The position numbers and the translations under genes are program-made. Below are positions 17,073-27,300 of a stretch of DNA of 37,118 nt, piece after piece (the stretch's first letter is position 1; the number at the start of each line of letters is the position of its first letter). A model generated the notes under the pieces. The model was not told the origin of the DNA. It ran no database searches and saw nothing but the letters and a program-made list of their open reading frames with translations. This DNA is from Actinomycetes bacterium (GTDB lineage: Bacteria > Actinomycetota > Actinomycetes > Mycobacteriales > Mycobacteriaceae). The stretch spans positions 1 to 37,118 of the forward strand of contig JAEZKH010000488.1 in the NCBI GenBank assembly GCA_023415515.1, read 5' to 3'.

Positions 17073-17081
17073 AGACCCCTC
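17062..17081. promoter_or_regulatory. DosR-box-like site before arginine deiminase operon
   Basis: TCGAGGACTAAAGACCCCTC matches 12 of 14 central positions of GGGACTWWAGTCCC. It overlaps the last codons of the hydrogenase protease gene and lies 78 bp before the permease ATG, a normal distance for DosR sites. Binding is inferred. Confidence 0.6.
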
Positions 17082-17158
17082 AGTCGGCGGGCGCGCACCC
17101 CTAGTTTCGATCGTGCGGGTCACAATTGCGGCTCGCGACCCGAGCTGGGAGCACAACG

Positions 17159-18637
17159 ATGTCAAACACTCTGGTACCACCGCCGGTCGAGCGTCGCGCG
17201 CCAGGCGTCAAGGCCGGTCTCGGCTTGGCCGCACTCACCGCCATCGTCGTCGGATCGATGATCGGCAGCGGCATCTTCGCCTTGCCATCACAGATGGCGG
17301 GTAGCGCCGCACCGGGACCGCTTCTCATCGGATGGGCGATCACCGGCGTCGGAATGTTGACGTTGGCATTCGTTTTCCAAACCCTTGCCTCGCGCAAGCC
17401 GGACGTCGATGGCGGCGTATACGGCTATGCGCGAGCCGGTTTCGGCAACTACATCGGCTTCACATCCGCCTTCGGCTACTGGATGTCAGCCTGGGTCGGC
17501 AACGTCGCCTACCTTGTCCTGTTGTTCTCGACACTGGGTTATTTCTTTCCGGCCTTCGAAGGCGGCGCGACGGTGCCCGCGATTGTCGGCGCGTCGATTC
17601 TGCTGTGGATCGTGCACGCGATGACCTTGCGCGGCGTCAAGACCGCTGCACTGGTGAACGTCGTCGTGACGGTGGCCAAGGTGGTACCCATCGTCGTCTT
17701 CATCGCGATTGCGGCCGTCGGGTTCAAGGCGGGCTTGTTCACCGCCGACTTCTGGGGCAAGACCGTGCAGATCGACGGCGAGCCACTCGGCGACACCATG
17801 ACTCAGGTCAAGAACATGATGCTGGTGACGGTGTGGGTGTTCATCGGCATCGAAGGCGCAGCGGTGTACTCGCAGCGCGCCGCCAAGCGCCGCGATGTCG
17901 GCCGTGCCACGGTGCTGGGCTTCGCCGGTGTGCTTGCGCTGCTGCTTCTGGTGAACCTGCTGTCCTACGGCCTGATGGCACAGGCGGATCTGGCCGGTGT
18001 CGCCGACCCGTCGATGGCCGGGGTGCTCGAGAACGAGGTCGGCAGTTGGGGCGCGGCGTTCATCTCGATCGGGCTGGTGATCTCGCTGCTCGGCGCCCTG
18101 ATCGCATGGGTGCTGCTGTGCGTGGAGATCCTGCGGCTGCCTGCGCTCGAGAACGTCATGCCGAAGGCGTTGGCCAAGGAGAACAGCCACGGCGCGCCTG
18201 CGACGGCGCTCTGGCTGACCAACCTCTGCGTGCAGGCCCTGCTGCTGTGGACGCTTGCCAACGAGAGCACCTACACCAACCTGGTGTACCTGGCGACGTC
18301 GCTGATCCTGTTGCCCTATCTGTGGTCGGCGGCATACCAGGTGCTGCTTGCACTCCGCGGCGAGACCTACCAGGCCGGCAACGGCAGGGCCAAGGACCTG
18401 ATCGTCGGTGTGATCGCGCTGGCTTACGCGGTCTGGTTGCTCTATGCCGGCGGCTGGCAGTATCTGCTCATCGCGGCGCTGTTCTACCTTGTGGGTACGG
18501 CGGCCTACATCTGGGCCCGAAAGGAGAGCAGGCTGCCGACATTCACCAAGGCCGAACTCGCCGTCGTCGGGGTCATTGCGGTGACATCCGTCATTGCGGT
18601 CGTGATGCTGGCTACCGGAAATCTGGTCGTGCTGTGA
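17159..18637 (+). CDS. arcD: APC-family amino acid permease, probable arginine/ornithine antiporter
   Basis: The 492-residue integral membrane protein has about 12 hydrophobic segments. The first contains the APC signature TAIVVGSMIGSGIFALPSQMAG, the unwound substrate-binding helix of basic amino acid/polyamine antiporters such as AdiC and ArcD. The ATG at 17159 has GGGAG at 17147-17151. It is the first gene before arcA, with a GTGA overlap (18634-18637). This context indicates arginine uptake in exchange for ornithine. The specificity is inferred from context; other basic amino acid exchange is possible. Confidence 0.85.
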   Translation: MSNTLVPPPVERRAPGVKAGLGLAALTAIVVGSMIGSGIFALPSQMAGSAAPGPLLIGWAITGVGMLTLAFVFQTLASRKPDVDGGVYGYARAGFGNYIGFTSAFGYWMSAWVGNVAYLVLLFSTLGYFFPAFEGGATVPAIVGASILLWIVHAMTLRGVKTAALVNVVVTVAKVVPIVVFIAIAAVGFKAGLFTADFWGKTVQIDGEPLGDTMTQVKNMMLVTVWVFIGIEGAAVYSQRAAKRRDVGRATVLGFAGVLALLLLVNLLSYGLMAQADLAGVADPSMAGVLENEVGSWGAAFISIGLVISLLGALIAWVLLCVEILRLPALENVMPKALAKENSHGAPATALWLTNLCVQALLLWTLANESTYTNLVYLATSLILLPYLWSAAYQVLLALRGETYQAGNGRAKDLIVGVIALAYAVWLLYAGGWQYLLIAALFYLVGTAAYIWARKESRLPTFTKAELAVVGVIAVTSVIAVVMLATGNLVVL

Positions 18638-19890
18638 GCGCTGATGCGAAGTTGGGTGTGTGGTCGGAAGCCGGCAAGCTGCGGCGGGTCCTGGTGTGCG
18701 CGCCGGGACTCGCTCACCAGCGGCTGACGCCGGAGAACTGCAACGAGTTGTTGTTCGACGACGTCATCTGGTTGCAGCAGGCCCGCCGTGACCATTTCGA
18801 CTTCGTGGCCAAGATGGAGGACCACGACATCGAGGTGCTCGAGTTGCAGGACCTGCTCGCCGAGGTGGTGGCAACGCCCGAGGCCCGCGAGTGGGTGCTG
18901 GACCGCAAGGTCACCGACGACCTTGTCGGCCTCGGCCTGCGCCACGAGATCCGAAGCTGGCTGGCCTCGCTTTCGGCCGATCAGTTGGCCGAATACCTGA
19001 TCGGCGGTGTCTCCTACCAGGATGTGCCCGACGAGGTCGGGGGCCGCTTCCTGACGACGCTGCGGGAGCTCGACCCCGCCGGATTCGTGCTGCGACCGCT
19101 GCCCAATACGCAGTTCATGCGCGACAACTCGGCGTGGATCTTTGCCGGCGTAACGCTCAACCCGATGTACTGGCCGGCCCGTCGCCAGGAGACGTTGCTG
19201 ACGACCGCGGTGTACAAATTCCATCCCGCCTTCCGCGACGAGAAGTTCGACGTCTGGCTCGGCGACATGGAAGGTGTTGCGCTCGAGCGGGGTTCGGCGA
19301 CATTGGAGGGTGGTGACGTGATGCCCGTCGGCAACGGCACCGTCGTCATCGGCATGGGTGAGCGTTCGTCTCATCAGGCGATCACTCAGGTCGCGCGCAA
19401 CCTGTTCGACGCAGGAGCCGCGGAGCGCGTGATCATCGCGAGCCTGCCGAAGTCGCGCGCGGCCATGCACCTGGACACCGTGTTCACATTCTGCGACTAC
19501 GACCTGATAACCGCCTACGCACCGGTCGTCGACGGGATCGTGGCATTCAGCCTGCGCCCCGACGAAGGGTCACCGTCGGGTCTGGACATCCGGCGCGAGC
19601 CGAAAGGCCTGGTCGAGACCATCGGCGAGGCGATCGGCGTCGACTTCCGGGTGGTCAGTACCGCGGGTGACGTCTACGGCATCCAGCGCGAGCAGTGGGA
19701 CGACGGCAACAACGTCGTCGCGCTCGAACCCGGTGTCGTGATCGGATACGACCGCAACACCCTCACCAACACAGCGCTACGCAAGGCGGGCGTCGAGGTC
19801 GTCACGATCACCGCGAGCGAACTCGGGCGCGGCCGAGGGGGCGGCCGATGCATGACGTGCCCGATCCAGCGCGATCCGCTCTACATCTAG
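18634..19890 (+). CDS. arcA: Arginine deiminase
   Basis: The 418-residue enzyme converts arginine to citrulline and ammonia, the first step of the arginine deiminase pathway. Motifs are PNTQFMRDNSAWIF, LEGGDVMPVGNGTVVIGMGERS split over the guanidinium site, MHLDTVFTFCDYD (catalytic His and Asp), and the C-terminal RGGGRCMTCPIQRDPLYI with nucleophile Cys406. Length and order match ArcA. The GTG start overlaps the permease stop. An open frame continues upstream through the permease gene but is not coding. M. tuberculosis has an arcA (Rv1001), but in my recollection not in a full arc operon like this one. Confidence 0.95.
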   Translation: MSADAKLGVWSEAGKLRRVLVCAPGLAHQRLTPENCNELLFDDVIWLQQARRDHFDFVAKMEDHDIEVLELQDLLAEVVATPEAREWVLDRKVTDDLVGLGLRHEIRSWLASLSADQLAEYLIGGVSYQDVPDEVGGRFLTTLRELDPAGFVLRPLPNTQFMRDNSAWIFAGVTLNPMYWPARRQETLLTTAVYKFHPAFRDEKFDVWLGDMEGVALERGSATLEGGDVMPVGNGTVVIGMGERSSHQAITQVARNLFDAGAAERVIIASLPKSRAAMHLDTVFTFCDYDLITAYAPVVDGIVAFSLRPDEGSPSGLDIRREPKGLVETIGEAIGVDFRVVSTAGDVYGIQREQWDDGNNVVALEPGVVIGYDRNTLTNTALRKAGVEVVTITASELGRGRGGGRCMTCPIQRDPLYI

Positions 19891-19912
19891 CTCTCCGGAG
19901 GGAACTGGCCCC

Positions 19913-20917
19913 ATGGCGTTCAACAACCGCAACCGTAGCCTGCTCAGCCTGGTACACCACACCGATCGGGATCTGCAATACCTGCTGGACCTGTCGCGAG
20001 ATCTGAAGCGCGCGAAGTACTCCGGCCTCGGCAGGCACAGCCTGGCAGGCAAGAACATCGCCCTGATATTCGAGAAGACGTCCACCCGCACCCGGTGCGC
20101 CTTCGAGGTGGCCGCACACGATGAAGGCGCCCATGTCACCTACATCGACCCGTCGTCGTCACAGATCGGCCACAAGGAGTCGATGAAGGACACCGCCCGA
20201 GTGCTGGGGCGAATGTACGACGCGATCGAGTACCGCGGCGCGAGCCAGCACACCGTCGAGGAGTTGGCGGAGTTCGCAGGCGTGCCGGTGTTCAATGGTC
20301 TCACCGACGAGTTCCACCCGACCCAGATGCTCGCCGACGTGCTCACCATGACCGAGCACTGCCCGAAACCGTTGCCTGAGATCGCCTTTGCGTTCGTCGG
20401 CGACGGCAGGAACAACGTCGCCAACTCGCTGCTGCTGGTCGGCGCGAAGCTGGGCATGGATGTGAGGATCGGTGCGCCGCGCGACCTGTGGCCCAGCGAA
20501 GAGCATGTCTCGATGTGCGAGGGGTTCGCTGCGGCCTCAGGCGCCCGCATCGCCATCAGCGACGACCCCGCCAAGGCGGTCGGCGGTGTGGACTTCATCT
20601 ACACCGACGTTTGGGTGTCGATGGGCGAGCCAATGGAGACCTGGGGTGAGCGCATCGATTCGTTGTTGCCGTTCCAGGTCAACCAGGAGTTGATGGCGGC
20701 CGCGGCCAATCCCAGGGTGAAGTTCATGCACTGCCTGCCCGCGTTCCACAATTCGGAGACGAAGGTGGGCGCGCAGATCGCCGCGCAGTACCCGCAGCTC
20801 AGCAACGGCATCGAGGTGACCGAGGACGTCTTCGAGAGCCAGGCGAACATCTCGTTCGAACAAGCCGAGAACCGCATGCACACCATCAAGGCGGTCCTCG
20901 TGTCGGCGCTGAGTTAG
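19913..20917 (+). CDS. arcB: Ornithine carbamoyltransferase, catabolic
   Basis: The 334-residue transferase splits citrulline with phosphate into ornithine and carbamoyl phosphate in this pathway (the reverse of the biosynthetic reaction). Motifs are FEKTSTRTRCAFEVA (carbamoyl-phosphate site), the HPTQMLAD loop, VGDGRNNVANSLL and MHCLPAFHN (ornithine site Cys). Its length is near that of ArcB/OTC enzymes (about 330), longer than the usual mycobacterial anabolic ArgF (about 307). A strong ribosome binding site, GGAGGGAA at 19897-19904, precedes the ATG. It lies between arcA and arcC, so the catabolic role is well supported by context. Confidence 0.94.
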   Translation: MAFNNRNRSLLSLVHHTDRDLQYLLDLSRDLKRAKYSGLGRHSLAGKNIALIFEKTSTRTRCAFEVAAHDEGAHVTYIDPSSSQIGHKESMKDTARVLGRMYDAIEYRGASQHTVEELAEFAGVPVFNGLTDEFHPTQMLADVLTMTEHCPKPLPEIAFAFVGDGRNNVANSLLLVGAKLGMDVRIGAPRDLWPSEEHVSMCEGFAAASGARIAISDDPAKAVGGVDFIYTDVWVSMGEPMETWGERIDSLLPFQVNQELMAAAANPRVKFMHCLPAFHNSETKVGAQIAAQYPQLSNGIEVTEDVFESQANISFEQAENRMHTIKAVLVSALS

Positions 20918-20927
20918 ATTGCCGTCG

Positions 20928-21905
20928 ATGCGCATCGTGGTTGCCCTGGGAGGCAATGCCATCCTTCAGCGCGGTCAACCGATGACCGCGGATAACCAGC
21001 GCGCCAATATCAGGGCGGCGGCCGAGCGGATCGCCGCCATCGTGCCGGGTAACGAAATCGTCGTCGCGCACGGCAACGGTCCGCAGGTCGGACTTCTCGC
21101 CCTGCAGGCGGCGGCGTATCAGGACGTGGCCCCGTACCCGCTCGATGTGCTCGGCGCACAGACCGAGGCGATGATCGGCTATGTCATCGAACAGGAACTC
21201 GGCAACCTGTTGCCGGCCGAGCAGCCGCTGGCCACCGTGTTGACGATGATCGAGGTCGACCGCGACGACCCCGCGTTCGACAATCCGACCAAGCCGATCG
21301 GCCCGGTGTACGACGCACCTACCGCCGAGCGTCTGGCGGCCAGCAGCGGTTGGTCGATCGCCCCCGACGGCGACAAGTTCCGGCGTGTGGTGGCAAGCCC
21401 GAAACCGAGGCGAATCTTCGAGATCGGGCCCATCCGCACCCTGGTCCGCGACGGCACGATCGTCATTTGTGCCGGCGGCGGGGGCATCCCGACGATGTAC
21501 GACGAAGACGGCACGCTACGCGGCGTCGAGGCCGTCATCGACAAGGACCTCGCCTCTGCCCTGCTCGCCAAGCAACTGGAAGCCGATCTGCTGGTGATTG
21601 CCACCGACGTCGACGGCGTCTACACCGACTGGGGCACACCGGCCCAGAAGCGCGTGAGCCGCGCCACGCCCGATGAGCTCGAGCGCTTGGACCTGCCTGC
21701 CGGTTCGATGGGGCCGAAAGTCGAGGCCGCGTGCGGGTTCGTACGCGCGACGGGTCGCGAGGCCGTCATCGGCGCACTCACCGACATCACCGACATCGTC
21801 AAGGGCAACGCAGGAACACGGGTCATCAACCCGGAGTCTCCCCTCGTGCGCGGTCGGACGCGCCTTGCTCACCGCGACGAGGCTCCTCATGAAGCGCCAA
21901 CGTGA
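20928..21905 (+). CDS. arcC: Carbamate kinase
   Basis: The 325-residue kinase transfers the phosphate of carbamoyl phosphate to ADP, giving ATP, CO2 and ammonia, the energy-yielding step of the arginine deiminase pathway. Motifs are VVALGGNAILQRG, VVAHGNGPQVG, VICAGGGGIPTMYDEDG (nucleotide site) and VIDKDLASALLA. I chose the ATG at 20928 because the protein then starts with MRIVVALGGNA, as in the family. A TTG at 20919 is the alternative. The last 80 bp overlap, in the opposite direction, the end of the metal ATPase gene, and the C-terminal tail after RVINP is longer than usual. Confidence 0.94.
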   Translation: MRIVVALGGNAILQRGQPMTADNQRANIRAAAERIAAIVPGNEIVVAHGNGPQVGLLALQAAAYQDVAPYPLDVLGAQTEAMIGYVIEQELGNLLPAEQPLATVLTMIEVDRDDPAFDNPTKPIGPVYDAPTAERLAASSGWSIAPDGDKFRRVVASPKPRRIFEIGPIRTLVRDGTIVICAGGGGIPTMYDEDGTLRGVEAVIDKDLASALLAKQLEADLLVIATDVDGVYTDWGTPAQKRVSRATPDELERLDLPAGSMGPKVEAACGFVRATGREAVIGALTDITDIVKGNAGTRVINPESPLVRGRTRLAHRDEAPHEAPT

Positions 21906-24177
21906 AGTAGTTCTCTTCCTCCTGCACGAAATGCAGGCGCAGCAACGCATACAGGCCGTACAGACAGGCCAGCAGATCATCGACCTGTTCGGGCGCGATA
22001 CCGCCTGCCGCTTCGGCCAGACGCACGTGTGTGCCGATACGGTCGGTCAGTCGCTGGATCTCGGCGTGAGTCCGGCTCATGGTGGCGGTGGCTTCGCTGC
22101 TCTGCAGTGGTGCGGCGAGCGCGGGATACAGCTCGGTTTCCTCGGCGCGTTCATGGGGCAGGATCTGTTCGGTCAGCACCTTGTAGGTATCGGCTACAGA
22201 CTGCAGCGCGCCGGCGTCGGCGGCCTGGACCAGGCGGTCCGCGCTGTCCCGGATCAGCCCGACGGCCTCACGCAGTTCGTCGTGTTCGGCCGAGAACCTG
22301 TTGAGCAGGTTCTCGGTGTCGGCCGTCAGCGGAACATCGGTGGCCGGGTCCCCGCGCAGCGCGCGCAGCGCGTTGAGGATCACCGCGACGTCGATTCCCT
22401 CCTGCAGCAACGCGCCTGCCGCGGGCGGGAGCCAGCCGAACGCCGCGATCGTCATCGCCACCAACGACAGCGACATGCCGACGACCGCGCTCTGCACGGC
22501 GATGCGCCGCGACCATCGCGCGATGTCCATCGCATCGGCGAGGCGGTCGAGCCGGTCGGTGGTCAACACGATGTCGGCGGCCTCCGATGACGCTGTGGCA
22601 CCGCGGGCGCCCATTGCCACGCCGACCGTCGCCGCCGCCAACGCCGGGGCGTCGTTGATGCCGTCGCCCACCATCACGGTGACCGCCCTGTCGCGTTCCG
22701 CCCGGACGGCGGCCACCTTGTCCATCGGCGTCTGTTGGGAATAGACCTCGTCGAGTCCGAGCACCGTGGCGACCTCGAGCGCGGGTTCGGCTCGATCGCC
22801 GGTGAGCATGACCAAGCGATTCAGGCCGGCTTCGCGCAGCCTGCGCATTGTGCGAGGCGCCTGGCGACGAAGCGGATCGCGGAGCAACACCGCGCCGGTC
22901 GGCTCCCCATCGATGCTGACCCATGCCAGAGCTGCGCCGTCGAGGCGCGCCCGATTGACCGCTGCCTGGGCCCATGGCTGTGCCGACGCGCTGTCGGCGA
23001 GCCTTCCGACGGTCACCGTCCGTCCCCCGAGTTGCCCAGTGACACCTCGCCCGGGCTCTTCCGTCGCATCGACCGGCAGCGAAAGCGGCAGACCGCGAGC
23101 GAGCGCCTCGCTCACGATGGCCTCGGCAAGCACATGGGGTGACACCTGGTCCACCGACGCGGCGAGCCGCAGGATCTCGTTGGCGTCGGTGCCCGGTGCG
23201 CTCGCAATGTCGACGACCTCGGGCCGGCCCATCGTCAGCGTTCCAGTCTTGTCCATCACCAAAGTTGTTGCATGGCCTAGGTTTTCCAACGCCCCGCCGC
23301 TGCGGATGACAACCCCGGCACGGGACGCGCGAGACAGGCCGGAGACGATCGCCACCGGTGCGGCGAGCAGTAGGGGACATGGGGTGGCAACCACGAGGAC
23401 GGCCACCGCCCGCAAAGCCGAGCCGCTGGCGATCCACGCCGCACCCGCCATCACCAGGGCCACCGGCAGGAAGAACGCCGCATAGCGGTCGGCGAGCCGT
23501 ACCACAGGTGCGCTCTCGGCGCCCGCCTGCTTGGCCAGCCGGACAATGCCGGCATAGGTGCTGTCGTCGGGGCTTGCGGTCACCGCCAACTCGAATGCGC
23601 CACCCGCGTTGACCACGCCGCTGCGCACCGCCTCGCCACGCTCGCGTTCGACGTGCAGGGGCTCTCCTGTGAGCGCAGACTCATCCAGTACGGCAACGGG
23701 ATCCAGAATCCTGCCGTCTACCGGCACGACGTCGCCCGGGGCCACGACGAGGACATCGTCGATTCTCACCTCGGCCAGCGGAATGACGCTGATCTCGTCA
23801 CCCACACGCCGACGAGCGAAGCGCGGCGCCCGCGCCAGCAGGGCCTTGAGGTCGCGGGATGCTCGACGAGTGGCGGCCGCGTCCAATGTGCGTCCGCATG
23901 CGAGCATCAGTGCGATGAGCGCGCCGGCCAGATATTCGCCGACGAGCAGCGTTCCCACCAGCGCCAGCACCGCGATGAGATCGACACCGAGTTGGCCCCT
24001 GCGCAGCGCCGTGGCGACCCACACGAGGGCGGGAACGATCGCGATCACCGTCCCTGCGATCCAACAACCGTCGGCCACCCTCGGGGCACCGACCAGCCAA
24101 GCGATCCCACCAGCGGCCAGGGCGGCGACCGTGAGTACCAGGAGTGTCGGCTCGACGAATCGCCGCAATCGATTCAC
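21826..24177 (-). CDS. P1B-5-type metal ATPase with C-terminal hemerythrin domain
   Basis: The 783-residue membrane pump has the P-type ATPase core: actuator motif DESALTGEP, a transmembrane metal-site motif TPCPLLLA (Thr265-Pro-Cys267), phosphorylated Asp309 in DKTGTLTMG, nucleotide-domain HP motif (SPHVLAEAI), and MVGDGINDAPALA. There is no N-terminal HMA metal domain. After the last helices, residues about 630-770 form a hemerythrin-like four-helix bundle with its His/Glu ligands: FSAEHDELREA, LPHERAEETELYPAL, SRTHAEIQRL and LHFVQEEENYF. A TPC motif plus a C-terminal hemerythrin domain defines the P1B-5 class, represented by rhizobial Nia, which exports Ni and Fe. The GTG start at 24177 has GGAGGA (minus strand, 24181-24186). 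Location beside NiFe hydrogenase supports Ni/Fe handling. Confidence 0.9.
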   Translation of the reverse strand: MNRLRRFVEPTLLVLTVAALAAGGIAWLVGAPRVADGCWIAGTVIAIVPALVWVATALRRGQLGVDLIAVLALVGTLLVGEYLAGALIALMLACGRTLDAAATRRASRDLKALLARAPRFARRRVGDEISVIPLAEVRIDDVLVVAPGDVVPVDGRILDPVAVLDESALTGEPLHVERERGEAVRSGVVNAGGAFELAVTASPDDSTYAGIVRLAKQAGAESAPVVRLADRYAAFFLPVALVMAGAAWIASGSALRAVAVLVVATPCPLLLAAPVAIVSGLSRASRAGVVIRSGGALENLGHATTLVMDKTGTLTMGRPEVVDIASAPGTDANEILRLAASVDQVSPHVLAEAIVSEALARGLPLSLPVDATEEPGRGVTGQLGGRTVTVGRLADSASAQPWAQAAVNRARLDGAALAWVSIDGEPTGAVLLRDPLRRQAPRTMRRLREAGLNRLVMLTGDRAEPALEVATVLGLDEVYSQQTPMDKVAAVRAERDRAVTVMVGDGINDAPALAAATVGVAMGARGATASSEAADIVLTTDRLDRLADAMDIARWSRRIAVQSAVVGMSLSLVAMTIAAFGWLPPAAGALLQEGIDVAVILNALRALRGDPATDVPLTADTENLLNRFSAEHDELREAVGLIRDSADRLVQAADAGALQSVADTYKVLTEQILPHERAEETELYPALAAPLQSSEATATMSRTHAEIQRLTDRIGTHVRLAEAAGGIAPEQVDDLLACLYGLYALLRLHFVQEEENYFTLALHEEPRRGEQGASDRARGETPG

Positions 24178-24309
24178 CAGTCCTCCTGCCCACTCGTGTG
24201 AGTCCAGTCGACGCCTCTGAAGAAGGTGCGCGCAGAGTCACAATGCCTTTCGATAGGCGCCTTTCGTCAGTCGTCTCACCGCTCCGGATCCGTCCACTGG
24301 CGATTCCGC

Positions 24310-27300
24310 TCAGTCGTCGAACGCGACGGTCCCACCGGCCCGCAACAGCTGCGCCTCGCCGCGGCACTCGACCAGCACCGGCGCCGCGTCGCCAAGTTCT
24401 GCGCTCAGCGTGGCACTTCGGCCGATCACGCTGAGCCGCAGCTGATGGCCACGGTAGCGAAACGAGAATGCAAGCTGGCCGAGGGATTTCGGCCACAACG
24501 GTCCGACAACGATTCGATCGCGTCGCATCTCCAGCCCGGTGAAGCAGCGCTGAAGCAGATCAATGGAGCCCGCCATCGCCGCCAGGTGAATGCCTTCAGC
24601 CGTGGTGCCTCCTTGGATGTCGACGATGTCAGATGCAAGAGCGTGCTCGAAGTACTCCATCGCCTGGTGGCGGTTCCCGCGGGCCAACACCCAGGCGTGT
24701 ACGACGGCGCTCAGCGTGGAACCGTGTGATGTGCGGGTGCGGTAGTACTCGATGGTTTTCGGGATCTGATCCGGCGTGAAGCGGTACCCGAGGCGATCGA
24801 ACAGCTCGTAGAGCTCGTCTGCGGACAGCAGGTAGAACAGCATGAGCGCGTCAGCCTGCTTGCACACCTTGTAGTTGTTGACGCTGTCGTTCTCGGCCTC
24901 CAGGATCCGGTCGAGGCGCTGCAAGTCGTCGTAGCGGGTTCGGTACTCGTCCCAATCCAACTCCTCGAGATCCTCATAGCCCTCGAACTGGCTGAGCACG
25001 CCGTCGTGAAAGGGCACGAACATCCGTCGGCTGACGTCATCCCACTGCGCCAGATCAGCGTCGTCGATACCGAGCGTCTCCAGCAGTGCGAGGCGGTAAT
25101 ACAACGGAATCCGTTCGAGCGCTTCCAGCGCCCGAACGATCACCCACACCGCCATGATGTTGGTGTAGGCGTTGTTGTCGACGCCGTCATATTCCCGCCC
25201 GGGATACCCGGAGTGGAATTCGTCAGGACCGATGACGCCGCGGATGACGTACCGATTCCGCGCGGCGTCGAAGCCGGCCAGGCTGACCCAGAACCTCGCG
25301 ATATCGGCGAGCATCTCGGCGCCGTAATCGATCAGGAAGCCGATGTCGCCGGTTACCTGGTAGTGCTGCCAGACGTTGTAGGCGATCGCGAGCCCGACGT
25401 GGTGGGCACGTGCACTCGCATCAGGGTTCCACCGCCCCGATCGCGGGTTCAGGTGCAGTCGCTGACTTTCCTCGCGGCCGTCGCCGCCCGATTGCCACGG
25501 GTACATGGCGCCGGCGTACCCCGCTTCGATCGCCGCGCGTCGGGCTTCGGGCAAGCGGCGGTAACGGTACATCAACAACGCCCGAGTCACCTTGGGCAGG
25601 CGCATGTTTGTCACTGGAAAGACGAACAACTCGTCCCAGAAGATGTGACCGCGGTAGGCCTCACCGTGAAGACCACGGGCGGGCACACCCACATCCATAT
25701 CGGCGGTATGGGGCGACAGCGTCTGCACAAGATGCAGCTGTTGTAGCCGAACGATGCGCAGCAGATCAGGATCGGAGCCCATCTCGATGTTGAAGCGCTC
25801 CCACAGGTGCGCCCACGCCCGTCGGTGCCCCCATTGGACCTCCGCGTAATCGCCGGCCCGGTCGAGCTCCCGCTCGGCGGCAGCCACCGGTCCGCTGATC
25901 CCATGGTCGCGGCTGGTGTACACCGTGACGATCTTCTCCAACGTCACGCTCTGTCCTTCGCTGACGTTGAGGGCTATCTCGTGCCCGACATGCCACGCAT
26001 TGTCGATCAGGCGGCGGTCGGCCGACTGGTCTGCATCGCCGCGGACCGTGGTGCGTTGCGCGACGGCGACCTGAATCTTCGATTCGACCGTTTCAGCCGC
26101 CAGCAGGGTGGAGTCTTCTGACAGTTCTTGGGTATCAACGACTCTCAGATGGCGTGCGGACAGTTGCCGGTACCGGTCCACCCCCTGGTTCTGCACGTCG
26201 CCGTCGATCAGCGAGCGAAACTCGAGTCGACCGGACCAGTTCTTCGCCTGCACCGTGGTCTGGATGGCCGCCACGTGCGGAAGATGCATCGCCACGATTC
26301 GGCGCTGCTCGATCTGCGTGGTGTGACCTGCCCTGCCGGTGCAGGAGAGCTTCCGCGTCATCTCCCCTCGCCGCAGATCGACCGTCACGAGATAGGACGT
26401 GACGTCGACCTCGTCGATGTCGAACCACGGTCCGCCGTCGATGCGAAAACTCACTGGCAACCAATTCGGCAGGTTGACCAGGCTCTCGTTGTCGATCACG
26501 GTACCCGCGATCTGGTCGGTGAGGCGGTTGTAGATTCCCGCGACATATGCGCCGGGGTAATGAACCTCGCCCGCACCACATTCAGGTGCCGCTCCGCGTA
26601 CCGCCATGTACCCATTGCCCATGGTGCACAGCGCTTCTCGGAGTTTCTCGTCGGCGGGAAGGTAGCCGCCGAACGTCATCGTCCACGGATCGTGCGAGGC
26701 GCTGGAAGCGGCGGTGATCTGGTCGTCGACGCGTGTCAGGAACCCACACACCGCCTCCGGGCTCTGCAACGCAAACCGCGCAGCCGAGCGTCGGTCGCCC
26801 GACTCGGCGTCGCGTACCACTACCCCGATGCCCTTGTGCCGGACCGCGTCGAAGGCATCCTCGTCGGTCAGGTCGTCACCGATATACACCGGAAGCAGGA
26901 GATCGGGCCCATCGATTTGATCGAGGACCCACTCGACGGTCTTCCCCTTGCCCCAGTCGACATCCGGTCGCAGTTCGACGACCTTGCGGCCGCCGGTGAC
27001 GCGGAGCTTGTTTCGCTGTCCGACGACGCGCACGGTCGACATCACCGGGTAAACCAGGTCGGGCGCCACGTTGCGGTAGTGCACTGCCACCGAGAATCGC
27101 TTGTCCTCGACCAGCACTCCCGAAACGTGGGCCAGCCGGGTCCGGAGTTCCTCCGCTGCGCCGCCGAGGGTCCGGATCGCATCCACTCCCGCCTCGTTGC
27201 GATGGCGAGAGCCGTCGGGCGTCAGAAGCTCGTAGCCATGGCTGCCGGCGTACCAGAGACCCGGCACGCCGACCCGCGCGCGAATGTCATCGAGGCTCCG

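Noticed and set aside
17332..18633. Upstream in-frame extension of arcA through the permease gene
   Set aside because: The region is coding in the permease frame; ArcA family length is reached from the GTG at 18634.
24178..24309. 132-bp gap between metal ATPase and trehalose fusion, searched for a DosR box or terminator
   Set aside because: Only the GGAGGA ribosome binding site of the ATPase is convincing; AGGCGCCT is a short palindrome without a T-run.
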